Assembly: GCA_015075405.1 (NCBI GenBank)
Contig: JABTUK010000004.1
Coordinates: 1,426,001 to 1,490,000 of the forward strand
DNA length: 64,000 nt
Source of the DNA: Anaerolineales bacterium
GTDB lineage: Bacteria; Chloroflexota; Anaerolineae; 4572-78; J111
Reading direction: 5' to 3'
In this document: positions 8,514 to 16,157 of the stretch, piece by piece
Layout: each line of letters opens with the position of its first letter
Numbering within the stretch: the stretch's first letter is position 1
The notes under the pieces: generated by a model
Databases searched by the model: none
What the model saw: the letters and a program-made list of their open reading frames with translations, nothing else
What the model was told of the DNA's origin: nothing
Position numbers and translations under genes: made by a program

Positions 8514-11006
8514 TCAGGTTAGGACCGCCCTGACCTTTTGCAACAGGCTGTACAAGGTAAAGGGCTTTTGCAAAAAAGCGACGTCCTGATCCAACACATG
8601 GTGATGGGCAATGATGTCGTCGGTGTAGCCCGACATATACAACACCTTCAACCCGGCCCGGGTTGCGGCCACCTTTTGATACAAATCCCGGCCATTCATG
8701 TGGGGCATAATTACATCGGTCAGCAGCAGGTGGATTGGCCCTGCATACGCCAGGGCCAGGGCCAGACCCTGTTCAGGCTCCCCGGCTTCTAGCACCTGGT
8801 AACCATGCCCCAGCAGGGCATCCCTGACCAATTGGCGCACGCCAGGTTCATCCTCAACCAACATTATCGTTTCGGTCCCCGCCAGCGAACCCCCTTCTGC
8901 CGGCTCCGCTTTAGCCGTAGAGAGGGGCGCTGTGGTTAGCGGTAAATAAATTTTAAAGGTCGTGCCCTGGCCCGGTTCGCTGTAAACCCAGATATGGCCG
9001 CCGTGTTGTTTAACAATGCCAAACACCGTAGCCAGACCCAGGCCGGTTCCCTGTCCCTGGGTCTTGGTGGTAAAGAAAGGCTCAAAGATATGCTGCTGCG
9101 TGGCCATATCCATGCCGTGGCCGGTATCACTGACCGCCAGCATAACATGCGGCCCCGGCTTAACCCCGGCATGCCGAGCGGCATAAGCTTTATCCAGCGT
9201 CACCGAGGCGGTTTCAATCAGCAGCCTGCCGCCGTTGGGCATGGCGTCGCGGGCATTGACCACCAGGTTGAGCAGTACCTGCTCAAGCTGGACCTTATCG
9301 GCCCGGATGGTGGGCAGGCCGGGGGCCAGATGGGTTTCCAGGATAATATCTTCGCCGATGAGTCGGGTCAACATATGTTGAAACTCGGCGATAATCTCGT
9401 TGAGATCAAGCGAAGTGATCTCCAGCATCTGCTGCCGGCTAAAGGCCAGGATTTGCCGGGTCAGTTGGGCGGCCCGCTCGCCCGCGTTTTTGATCCGCTC
9501 AAGATCACGGCGCAGTTCGCTGTCGGGGTCTAATTTTAGCATGCCCAACTCGGTATAACCCACAATAGGCACCAGCAAATTGTTAAAATCATGGGCAATA
9601 CCCCCGGCCAGACGGCCAATGGATTCCATCTTTTGGGCTTGGTAAATCTGGGCCAGAAGCTGCCGGTTTTCCGCCTCAAGCTGCTTGCGGGCGGTGACAT
9701 CCTGCTTGATGGCAATGAAGTGGGTAATCTGGCCCGCTTCGTCAAGCAAGGGAGTGATGGTTTGTTCCTCGCTGTAAAGGCTGCCATCTTTGCGACGGTT
9801 GACCATTTCGCCCTGCCAGGACTGCCTGGCCATAATCGTCTGCCACAGATCGGCGTAAACGGCCGGGTCCTGTTGGCCGGATTTAACCAGATCGCGCGGG
9901 TTGCGACCCACGGCTTCGGCCGGTTCATAGCCTGTCAGCCGGGTAAAAGCCGGGTTAACCCATTGGATGATCCCGGCCCGGTCGGTAATGACAATGGCGT
10001 TAGCCGCTGCGGCCAGGGCCGCGCTTTGTAGCCGCAACTGGGCTTCGGCCCGGCGGTGTTCTTCAACCTGTTCGGCCAGCTCCAGAGCCAGGGAGATGTC
10101 CTCGGCCAGCTCGTCCAGCAGAGCCACTTCCCTGGCGTCAAAGAAGCCCGCTTCCCCGGCGTAGAGGGTGAACGTGCCGCGTGTAACGCCCCCAATCTTG
10201 AGCGGGAAAGCGGCCACCGCCCGGTAGCCCCGGCGCAGGGCGTCCTGCCGCCAGGGGACCATGCGCGTGTCCTGCGCGGTATCGTTGATGACCACATGCT
10301 TCCCGCTCAGAAAGGCGCTGCCCACCGGGCCGGCCCGCCGCGCTTTGTCGTCCAGGGCAATGTTGACCTTTTCCAGGTAATCGCCGGCCTCCCCGGCCTG
10401 GGCCACCACCTCGATTCGCCGGGTGACTTCGCTGGCCAGGCCGATCCAGGCCAGCCGAAACCCACCTTCTTCTACGGCAATGCGGCATGCCGCTTCAAAC
10501 ATGGCCTGCGGCTGGCGCAGGCGAACAATGGCCTGGTTGATGCCGCTGAGAACGGCGTAAGTGCGGTTGAGCCGTTGCAGCGCTGCCTCGGTCTGGAGGC
10601 GCTGGCTAATATCATGGGCCATGACCAGGGCCGCCGACCGCCCGTTGTAAGTCAGGGTATGGGAAGTGATGTCAACATCAATCACCGTCCCATCTTTAAG
10701 GCGGTGCCGCCATTGCCCGGAATGTTGCAGCGCGGGCCGCAGTTGGGCCACATTGGCCAGCAGGCGGGGCACATCTTCAACAGGGCGAATGGCCTTGAGG
10801 GTCATACCCAGGAATTCCTCCCGGCTATACCCGTATTTTTCTACCGCCGCCTCGTTGACATCCAGAAAGGCCAGTGTTTCCAGATCATAAATCCACATAG
10901 GCAGCGGGTGATGGTGAAATAGGAGCTGAAAGGTGGGTTCACTTGTCGGTAGAGGGGGGTCTATGCTTGCCACACTTGGGGCCTCCCTGTTATTAAGCTT
11001 ATTCAA
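8514..11006 (-). CDS. Hybrid sensor histidine kinase (PAS-GAF-PAS-HisKA-HATPase-REC)
   Basis: Signal-transducing kinase of 830 residues with no membrane helix, so probably cytoplasmic. Order: PAS at about 25-140 (FHHHPLPMWIYDLETLAFLD), GAF at about 160-310, PAS/PAC at about 325-445, HisKA with the phospho-accepting His in GGIAHDFNNLL, and an ATPase domain (N box LVVNARDAMP, G boxes DTGHGMD and GQGTGLGLATVFGIVKQHGG). A receiver follows at about 705-830 with Asp in LLTDVIMP and Lys in LQKPF. The kinase class with the HDFNNLL box and an attached receiver is common among free-living soil and water bacteria. No intact partner regulator lies beside it; the divergent receiver gene at 11410 is broken. 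Signal unknown. Confidence 0.92.
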   Translation of the reverse strand: MNKLNNREAPSVASIDPPLPTSEPTFQLLFHHHPLPMWIYDLETLAFLDVNEAAVEKYGYSREEFLGMTLKAIRPVEDVPRLLANVAQLRPALQHSGQWRHRLKDGTVIDVDITSHTLTYNGRSAALVMAHDISQRLQTEAALQRLNRTYAVLSGINQAIVRLRQPQAMFEAACRIAVEEGGFRLAWIGLASEVTRRIEVVAQAGEAGDYLEKVNIALDDKARRAGPVGSAFLSGKHVVINDTAQDTRMVPWRQDALRRGYRAVAAFPLKIGGVTRGTFTLYAGEAGFFDAREVALLDELAEDISLALELAEQVEEHRRAEAQLRLQSAALAAAANAIVITDRAGIIQWVNPAFTRLTGYEPAEAVGRNPRDLVKSGQQDPAVYADLWQTIMARQSWQGEMVNRRKDGSLYSEEQTITPLLDEAGQITHFIAIKQDVTARKQLEAENRQLLAQIYQAQKMESIGRLAGGIAHDFNNLLVPIVGYTELGMLKLDPDSELRRDLERIKNAGERAAQLTRQILAFSRQQMLEITSLDLNEIIAEFQHMLTRLIGEDIILETHLAPGLPTIRADKVQLEQVLLNLVVNARDAMPNGGRLLIETASVTLDKAYAARHAGVKPGPHVMLAVSDTGHGMDMATQQHIFEPFFTTKTQGQGTGLGLATVFGIVKQHGGHIWVYSEPGQGTTFKIYLPLTTAPLSTAKAEPAEGGSLAGTETIMLVEDEPGVRQLVRDALLGHGYQVLEAGEPEQGLALALAYAGPIHLLLTDVIMPHMNGRDLYQKVAATRAGLKVLYMSGYTDDIIAHHHVLDQDVAFLQKPFTLYSLLQKVRAVLT

Positions 11007-11069
11007 TCTCTCTGAGCCGCCGGTTTCAGGTTCTTCCTCGTACCCGCCGGCAAAGTTATTACGGTAGAC

Positions 11070-11075
11070 ATTATA
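11070..11075 (-). promoter_or_regulatory. Candidate -10 box of the sensor kinase promoter
   Basis: On the minus strand the sequence reads TATGGTATAATGTC, a perfect TATAAT preceded by TGG, resembling an extended -10 element. The start codon lies about 65 bases downstream. No convincing -35 box is seen. Confidence 0.45.
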
Positions 11076-11096
11076 CCATAAAATTATGGACTTAAG

Positions 11097-11179
11097 CTGT
11101 CATGTATGGCGAAGCCGTAGGCCGAAGTAATCCCCCTCTCCGGAGTAAGAGATTGCTTGGCTACGGCTCGCGGTGACAG
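11097..11179. repeat. REP-like palindrome, family G
   Basis: The ends are CTGTCATG and GGTGACAG, and the arms contain GCGAAGCCGTAGGCCGAAG and GCTTGGCTACGGCTCGC. A hairpin of about 83 bp with a small inner stem (CCCCTCTCCGG). Only one copy is seen in this window. Confidence 0.65.
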
Positions 11180-11409
11180 GTTTCAGCCCGGATGGCTGCC
11201 ACAAGGTTATAAACACTCCCGCTTAAACTGCCCGCACCTCCCTTCTCCTTCTCACCCCTTTGTGGTAGAACCTTGCAGTCTTATCACCCACATGAGCAAT
11301 TTTTAAACCTCAAAAGATAACCCAAACAGGTATAGACACGAGCCAAATTAAACGCTATGATGAAGGAACGTGGGGCAACAGGATTCCGTTACAACCGGCG
11401 ACAGGGGGA

Positions 11410-11702
11410 ATGATGAGAGATAAAATCTTGATCGTTGATGCTGATCCTTTTATACTATCTATTATCAAGACAACCCTGGAATCGGCCGGGTATAAGGTCT
11501 ACACTGCTCTTGACGGCGAGAGTGCCCTGGAGCAGTTCCATTATCGCCGGCCCGACTTGATGATTGTAGATATTTGGTTAAGCCGGTGCTGCCTAAAGTC
11601 CTCAAAAATCAGGTCGAATTGACCTTAAAGCCACAACCCACCCTTTTACCCCGGCCGGTGCACCCTTTGCCCCTGGCCGAGCCGGTGGCCGAATACGCCT
11701 AA
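11410..11702 (+). pseudogene. Response-regulator receiver domain with internal deletion and frameshift
   Basis: The ATG follows AGGGGGA. The first part is a good receiver start (KILIVDADPFILSIIKTTLE), with the phospho-accepting Asp reached in LMIVDIW. The frame then goes off into a short nonsense tail ending at 11622. In the +2 frame the sequence resumes at once with KPVLPKVLKNQVELTL, which corresponds to the conserved Lys-Pro end of a receiver, and stops at 11702. About 40 residues between the Asp and the Lys are missing and the frame is shifted, so the domain cannot fold or signal normally. Confidence 0.75.
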
Positions 11703-11708
11703 ACATAA

Positions 11709-11763
11709 ATCGCACCCTTCGATAGGCCGCTCTACCTCGTTTCGCGGCTACTCAGGATGCGAT
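11709..11763. repeat. REP-like palindrome, family B
   Basis: A 55-bp copy of the ATCGCACCCTTCGATA...CTACTCAGGATGCGAT element. It starts six bases after the broken receiver gene and ends about 30 bases before the divergent receiver-like frame. Confidence 0.85.
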
Positions 11764-11793
11764 AATAGCCCCTTACATAAGCTCATCCTATCG

Positions 11794-12210
11794 GTGCGGA
11801 GTACTAGCCTAGCGTTTAGCGAGGGCCTCAAGAGTCTGCTCCATGAAAAAGCAGCAGTAAAGGTCATTGGTCAGGACAACGATGTAATCCACGCCCTGCC
11901 CACGATCAAGAAACAGAAACCCAATGTAGTGATCTGGGCGAGTACGGGTTTGAAGTGGGCCTCGGCCGGCAAGGAAAGAACGTTGTTAAAAGCAGTTCCT
12001 ACCTTGCGTATGATCTCCTTGAACTTGCAGAACAACGAAATCACCATTTACCGCTCGGCCTGGAAGGGGGTGCGAGTGGCGCACGAGGCTCAGGATTTAA
12101 CCCTGGCGATTAAAGAGAGTTTACTGCCCAAGCCCGTTTCGGCGGCCCGGCAGTTTATAGATGTTTTTATCTCCCCCTCTTCTCCTCGGTCTTTGATCAA
12201 CCAATCTTAA
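11794..12210 (+). CDS. Degenerate NarL-type receiver-like protein
   Basis: A 138-residue frame from a GTG with no clear ribosome site. Its pattern (SEGLKSLLHEKAAVKVIGQ, then KPNVVIWAS, then LRMISL) follows a NarL-type receiver, where REGLRALL, PDVVLLD and a strand of small residues would stand. The phospho-accepting Asp is replaced (VVIWAS), and the N-terminal acidic pocket is absent. No helix-turn-helix follows. The similarity extends upstream of the GTG (KLILSVRSTSLAF), so the true start may be lost, and it may be a remnant. It could also be a non-phosphorylated pseudo-receiver. Function cannot be assigned. Confidence 0.4.
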   Translation: MRSTSLAFSEGLKSLLHEKAAVKVIGQDNDVIHALPTIKKQKPNVVIWASTGLKWASAGKERTLLKAVPTLRMISLNLQNNEITIYRSAWKGVRVAHEAQDLTLAIKESLLPKPVSAARQFIDVFISPSSPRSLINQS

Positions 12211-12379
12211 ATGAAGAAACAGCGTCTCTGGCCGGATGGACTTCAACTGTTCGGCCAATTCGCGTCCTACCTTACTTCTGCAACTTTTTTGAGTACCCGA
12301 CTCATTCATCAGGCTTCTGACTCCCCCATTTTTTGCTAACGAAACTCCTATCAATAATTCAAACAGCAGTAATCCTCGC

Positions 12380-12793
12380 TTATTCGACAATTTCAGAACT
12401 GCTGGTAATCCTCACCGTCGGTTTAAGGGTGTTGATGACCGAGCAGTATTTCTCCTCCGAGAGTTGAATCGCCCGCGTCAACTTGTTAGGATTGACCGCC
12501 CCTTTCACCTTGTAGTGCAGATGAATACAGGTGAACGTATAAGGCGGCTCCGGCAGTTGCTCGCCGGTGCAGATAACTTCCAAATCGTCCAATGGCTCGC
12601 GTTGTTTGGTCAGAATATCCACCACATCATAGGTGGAGCACGAGGCCGCGGCCAGGAGCAGCAGGTCAGAGGGCTTTACCCCGGTCCATTCTGGCTGGCG
12701 TTGGCGCGACCAGCCGATGTTCAACGGACGCCCGTTGGAGTCGATCCCGTTCATAAAAGTTGATTCAATCCATTTGACAGTGACAGTACCCAT
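12380..12793 (-). CDS. OsmC family protein
   Basis: Cytoplasmic thiol-dependent protein of the OsmC/YhfA superfamily, 137 residues, whose members reduce organic hydroperoxides or bind small hydrophobic molecules. The two family cysteines are present: Cys52 in LAAASCSTYDV and Cys117 in EKYCSVI. The start ATG is preceded by AAAGGAAA. It is divergent from the PocR-type regulator and shares with it an upstream region containing two TGACA-N2-TGTCA palindromes, so the two may be co-regulated. Peroxidase activity is plausible from the paired cysteines but not proven. Confidence 0.87.
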   Translation of the reverse strand: MGTVTVKWIESTFMNGIDSNGRPLNIGWSRQRQPEWTGVKPSDLLLLAAASCSTYDVVDILTKQREPLDDLEVICTGEQLPEPPYTFTCIHLHYKVKGAVNPNKLTRAIQLSEEKYCSVINTLKPTVRITSSSEIVE

Positions 12794-12860
12794 CGTTGAT
12801 TTCCTTTATTGTGAAAATTGTAATTAGTTATATTATGGCGCTTCCAGGGCGGATTGATAG

Positions 12861-12872
12861 TGACAAGTGTCA
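12861..12872. promoter_or_regulatory. Palindromic operator candidate TGACAAGTGTCA
   Basis: Perfect 5-bp arms TGACA/TGTCA with a two-base centre, in the divergent region between the OsmC and PocR-type genes. A second copy with a different centre is at 12969-12980. Likely a binding site for a dimeric regulator; which one is unknown. Confidence 0.45.
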
Positions 12873-12903
12873 TCAAAATTTGAGAGGGTTGTAATTTATT
12901 CTG

Positions 12904-12948
12904 CATTATCCGCATTAGCCGCATTTGATGCGCATAATGCGGATAATG
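12904..12948. repeat. Iterated-word palindrome (word ATCCGCATT)
   Basis: The left arm at 12904-12924 holds ATCCGCATT and AGCCGCATT. The right arm at 12928-12948 holds the complement with GCGCATA and GCGGATA. The loop is three bases. It lies between the two TGACA-N2-TGTCA sites. Confidence 0.7.
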
Positions 12949-12968
12949 ACATCCATCACCACAAACAA

Positions 12969-12980
12969 TGACAGATGTCA
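12969..12980. promoter_or_regulatory. Palindromic operator candidate TGACAGATGTCA
   Basis: Second TGACA-N2-TGTCA palindrome, 68 bases before the start of the PocR-type regulator and 108 bases from the first copy, centre to centre. Recurrence of the same arms around a divergent promoter is the evidence. Confidence 0.45.
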
Positions 12981-13047
12981 CTGTTTAATCTATCTAATCA
13001 GAGTTATGCTGGAGTTAAAGTTATTTTTTTCACAAGAGGGGTAGGGG

Positions 13048-13803
13048 ATGACTGAAATGTTGACGGCTAAAGAGATGCAGGGCTTGCTCCAGGTAGACCG
13101 CTCTACCATTTATCGCATGGCTGAGGCGGGGCGACTGCCGGCAATCAAAGTGGGCAAACAGTGGCGTTTTCCTCATGAGCGAGTCGAAAAGTGGCTCAAA
13201 AACCGGGTTGACGCCCCGGCAGCGCCGGCAGAAACCAACAGGGCGAATGCTTCTTTGGCCGCTCTGCTGCCCCTTGACTGTGTTCAATTAATCCAGGACG
13301 CTTTTGCCGATAACCTGGGGGTCATGCTGGTCATTACCGATTTGGCCGGCCAACCGATTACCCAGGCCAGTAATCCCAGCCCCGTTTACAATCTGCTCAC
13401 CGAAACAACCAGCGGCCATACTTTGTGCCAGGAACAGTGGCATCATTTGAGCCAGATGCCTTCTCTGGAACCCCGTTTTGTGCCGGGTTGGGGCGGCCTG
13501 CTGTGCGCCCGCGCCCTGGTTCGCCTGGGCAATGAGTTAAAAGGCGCGGTGATTGCTTTTGGCGTCGCCCCCCAAAACTGGCCGCCCTCTCCCGCCAGCC
13601 TGGAAGAATTAGCGCGGTCGCTTCAGCTTGCCCCGGATAAATTGCAGCAAGTTTTTGACGGGGCGGTTAGCTTGACCGCCGCTCAACAAAAGCAGGTTTT
13701 GCTCACTATCCAACGTATCGCCGATATTCTGGCCCATATCGTCAGCGAGCGCTGTTCTTTTTTAGACCGGCTCGACACGATTGCTAAACTCAGCACTTTT
13801 TAA
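13048..13803 (+). CDS. Transcriptional regulator: excisionase-type HTH plus PocR sensory domain
   Basis: 251 residues. Residues 1-53 form a MerR/excisionase-like winged HTH (LTAKEMQGLLQVDRSTIYRM, VGKQWRFPHERVEKWLKN). Residues about 75-235 form a PocR domain, a PAS-like ligand sensor, with TETTSGHTLCQEQW and GWGGLLCARALVRL and its typical conserved cysteines. The start follows GAGGGGTAGGGG. It stands immediately upstream of the sulfur/cytochrome cluster on the same strand and divergently from OsmC, so it is a good candidate for the local regulator. In known PocR proteins the domain binds small organic ligands; the ligand here is unknown, and the cysteines could instead sense redox state. Confidence 0.83.
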   Translation: MTEMLTAKEMQGLLQVDRSTIYRMAEAGRLPAIKVGKQWRFPHERVEKWLKNRVDAPAAPAETNRANASLAALLPLDCVQLIQDAFADNLGVMLVITDLAGQPITQASNPSPVYNLLTETTSGHTLCQEQWHHLSQMPSLEPRFVPGWGGLLCARALVRLGNELKGAVIAFGVAPQNWPPSPASLEELARSLQLAPDKLQQVFDGAVSLTAAQQKQVLLTIQRIADILAHIVSERCSFLDRLDTIAKLSTF

Positions 13804-13811
13804 ACATTACG

Positions 13812-13875
13812 GCCACCCCCCACCCCTAGCCCCCGCTTGCGCGCCGCTGCGGGGGAGGGGCTAGGGGAGGGGGGA
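13812..13875. repeat. GC-rich hairpin
   Basis: The left arm at 13815-13836 (CCCCCCACCCCTAGCCCCCG) pairs with the right arm at 13849-13874 (CGGGGGAGGGGCTAGGGG), with a 12-base loop. It lies directly between the regulator stop and the cytochrome ribosome site. It may be a terminator or attenuator without a T tract. Confidence 0.7.
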
Positions 13876-13899
13876 TTTACCGCAGGAGGAAAACTTGAT

Positions 13900-14856
13900 A
13901 TGAAACACGCTGATAAGTGGTTTCTCTACGCAATGATAGGCGGCGTGATCCTGTTGCTGGGGGCGATGATGGTTGTGTCCGCCCAACCGGTTTCGGCCCA
14001 GTGCGGCACGTCGGCCTCATCCTGCAAAAACTGCCACGAAACGCAGGGCAAGTTGTCGGTAGCCAATAACGGCGATTGGCACAAGGCTCATGCTTTTGGC
14101 GACTTTTGCGAGTTTTGCCACGCCGGTAATGTCCAGGCCACGGCCCAGGACGAAGCCCACATCGGCATGGTCGCTCCTCTGGGTGATGTCAAAGCCAGTT
14201 GCCAGGGCTGTCATCCCGACGATTATGACCCATTAGCCCAGACCTATGCCTCGACCCTGGGCGTTGATTTGTTAGCGGGCGGGGGTGGCAGCGCCAATCC
14301 TCCAGCCGATAGCGCTACAGGTGGCGATAGTAGCTGCACGACCGGCACGACAGCCGTGAGTGCGCCCCTGGGCGGCGAGGAGATTGACTTCAACCTGCTC
14401 TACGCCGAAGCGACCACGCCCCCACCCTTGATCTCAAACTGGGGCAATGTCATCCTGGGGTTGATGATTCTTGGTATCGTAGGGGCCTTTTTTGTCACTG
14501 CCTGGAGCTGGGAAAATTGGGGACAAACAGTGGCCGGCTGGATTAATAAAAACGTCAATCCTATTCCCCAGGCTATGGCCGCCGCTGCGGTTCGCAGCGA
14601 AGGCGGGCTGGCGGTAGCCGATCCGGCTCAGATAGAAACACTGCTGGCCCAAAAGCCGGAACTCCAAAAGTTGTTACCCCGGCTGCTAAAATTGTCGCCC
14701 GAAACATTAACGGCCCTGGATAAGCTCCTGTCCAACCCGGAACGGGGCAGCGAAATCCTGACCGCCATCAGTCAAGTTGATATCGAAGTGATTGCCACCC
14801 TGCGCCAGCTTGGGGCAAAGGAGTGGGGCTTGTTGAAAGCGTTATTTAAGGAGTAA
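13900..14856 (+). CDS. Membrane-anchored triheme cytochrome c
   Basis: 318 residues. The ATG at 13900 follows AGGAGGAAAACTTGAT, a better start than upstream in-frame codons that fall in the hairpin. A signal/anchor helix at about 8-30 precedes three haem sites, CKNCH (Cys42), CEFCH (Cys70) and CQGCH (Cys101), so the head is outside the membrane. A Gly/Ser-rich linker and a second helix at about 183-203 (GLMILGIVGAFFVTAWSWEN) follow, then a cytoplasmic tail of about 110 residues with helical LLAQKPELQKLLPRLLKL. First structural gene of the respiratory cluster; it likely passes electrons between the membrane and periplasmic partners. No close named family is recognised. Confidence 0.85.
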   Translation: MKHADKWFLYAMIGGVILLLGAMMVVSAQPVSAQCGTSASSCKNCHETQGKLSVANNGDWHKAHAFGDFCEFCHAGNVQATAQDEAHIGMVAPLGDVKASCQGCHPDDYDPLAQTYASTLGVDLLAGGGGSANPPADSATGGDSSCTTGTTAVSAPLGGEEIDFNLLYAEATTPPPLISNWGNVILGLMILGIVGAFFVTAWSWENWGQTVAGWINKNVNPIPQAMAAAAVRSEGGLAVADPAQIETLLAQKPELQKLLPRLLKLSPETLTALDKLLSNPERGSEILTAISQVDIEVIATLRQLGAKEWGLLKALFKE

Positions 14857-14857
14857 G

Positions 14858-14968
14858 GAGTAGGGAGTAAGAAGTAAGAAGTAAGAAGTAAGAAGTAAGA
14901 AGTAAGAAGTAGAAGACCCCCTTACTACCTACTACCTACTACCTACTACCTACTGCCTACTACCTAAC
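14858..14968. repeat. Iterated-word palindrome (words GTAAGAA and CTACCTA)
   Basis: The left arm is seven or more copies of a 7-mer, GTAAGAA with GGAGTAGG variants. The right arm at 14921-14968 is six copies of CTACCTA with one CTGCCTA. Arms pair only imperfectly. It is the longest member in the window and fills the gap between the cytochrome and the first YeeE/YedE gene. Confidence 0.85.
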
Positions 14969-14984
14969 CATCATCGAGGACACT

Positions 14985-15524
14985 ATGAACACAAACAATT
15001 TTGTCGCCTGGTTTCGTCAAGTCGAATGGTCGCCCTACCTGACCGGGGCCATGTTGGGCATGTTAGCCATTTTTACCCTGCTCTTCACCGGCCTGCTCTT
15101 TGGGGCCTCGGGCGCGTTTGAAAACCTGGCCGGTTCGATCATGCAGGTAGTTGCGCCCAGTGTGGCCGAAAATACCTACTGGCGCTTTGTGATGACCCCC
15201 GGTATCACCTGGGGCGTGGTCATGGCGGTGGGGATTGTCATTGGCGCGTTTATTGCCGCTGTCACCTCCGGCGATTTCAAACTGCGCTGGATTTCCGATG
15301 AGCAGTGGGTGCAGGTGTTTGGCTCGGCCCCCTGGAAGCGGTGGGCCGCCCTCTTTTTTGGGGCCATCCTGTTGGAATACGGAGCCGGCATCGCCGGAGG
15401 CTGCACCAGCGGCCTGGCTATCTCCGGCGGGGTGCAATTGGCCCCGGCTGCCTTTATCTTTATGGCCGGGATGTTTATCTCCGGCATCATCGTCGCCAAA
15501 ATTCTCTACGGAAAGAGGTATTAA
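14985..15524 (+). CDS. YeeE/YedE family sulfur-transport protein (first of pair)
   Basis: Inner-membrane protein of 179 residues with about five helices, of the family of the thiosulfate transporter TsuA (YeeE). The key cysteine motif GGCTSGLAISGG is at Cys140, near the last helices. Many bacteria split the family into two half-length proteins, and the next gene, three bases downstream, is the second half. Together they probably bring a sulfur compound such as thiosulfate across the membrane, with the Cys motifs relaying the sulfur. Position beside a Psr-like molybdoenzyme supports a role in sulfur-compound respiration or assimilation. Confidence 0.87.
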   Translation: MNTNNFVAWFRQVEWSPYLTGAMLGMLAIFTLLFTGLLFGASGAFENLAGSIMQVVAPSVAENTYWRFVMTPGITWGVVMAVGIVIGAFIAAVTSGDFKLRWISDEQWVQVFGSAPWKRWAALFFGAILLEYGAGIAGGCTSGLAISGGVQLAPAAFIFMAGMFISGIIVAKILYGKRY

Positions 15525-15527
15525 GCT

Positions 15528-16085
15528 ATGAGTTTCAGCGCCGCTTTGATTGTGGGTATCTTTTTTGGCTTCATTTTGCAAAAGGTCGGCTTTACCCGCT
15601 ACAGCAAAATTGTCAACGTCTACCGCTTCACCGATTTGAGCGTGCTCAAGTTTATGCTCACGGCTATCGTGGTTGGTTCGGTTGGCATCTACTTGATGCG
15701 CGATCTGGGCCTGGTCAACCTGACCGGCAGCACCCCCACCTATCTGGTCGGAAACTTTGTTGGCGCGCTGCTGTTTGGAGCAGGCATGGCTCTGGCCGGC
15801 TTTTGTCCCGGCACCTGTTTTGCCGGAATTGGCCGGGGCAATCTCGATTATCTCATTCCCGGCGTGCTCGGCTTCCTGACCGGGGCCATTCTCTTTGGCG
15901 TAACCTATGCCCAAGTTTTTCCGGTTATCTCCGCCATTGCCAACTATGGCGTCACCTATATGCCCGACATGTTCAATGTCAACCACTGGCTGCTGATCGC
16001 TTTTCTGGCTCTGTTCTCAGGCTATCTGTTTTATATTTTAGCCAAAAAGGGCGAGCCGAGGCCAGATCATGTGGGAAGTCACTAA
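15528..16085 (+). CDS. YeeE/YedE family sulfur-transport protein (second of pair)
   Basis: 185 residues with about five helices and the companion cysteine motif AGFCPGTCFAGIGRGN (Cys93, Cys97). The start ATG lies three bases after the previous stop, so translation is coupled. With its partner it forms the two halves of a YeeE/YedE transporter. The C-terminus ends where an iterated-word palindrome begins. Transport of thiosulfate or a persulfide is inferred from the family. Confidence 0.87.
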   Translation: MSFSAALIVGIFFGFILQKVGFTRYSKIVNVYRFTDLSVLKFMLTAIVVGSVGIYLMRDLGLVNLTGSTPTYLVGNFVGALLFGAGMALAGFCPGTCFAGIGRGNLDYLIPGVLGFLTGAILFGVTYAQVFPVISAIANYGVTYMPDMFNVNHWLLIAFLALFSGYLFYILAKKGEPRPDHVGSH

Positions 16086-16087
16086 AA

Positions 16088-16142
16088 CGTGATACGTGAT
16101 GCGTGATGCGTAAGAATTTCACGCATCACGCATCACGTATCA
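16088..16142. repeat. Iterated-word palindrome (word GTGATGC), perfect 22-bp stem
   Basis: The left arm at 16090-16111 is tandem GTGATAC, GTGATGC, GTGATGC. The right arm at 16121-16142 is its exact complement over 22 bases. The loop is nine bases. The best-preserved member of the family in the window. Confidence 0.92.
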
Positions 16143-16157
16143 AACTGGAGTCAACCT

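Larger units (their letters stand above)
11007..11409. other. Intergenic region between the sensor kinase and the broken receiver gene
   Basis: A 403-base stretch without a supported gene. It contains a kinase promoter candidate (TATAAT on the minus strand at 11070-11075) and a REP-like palindrome at 11097-11179. The right part holds only the ribosome site AGGGGGA before the ATG at 11410. Nothing else is recognised. Confidence 0.6.

Noticed and set aside
12121..12390. Small frame overlapping the degenerate receiver on the other strand
   Set aside because: No ribosome site, no motif, overlaps both neighbours.
14858..14968. CRISPR array
   Set aside because: Repeat units are only seven bases with no spacers.
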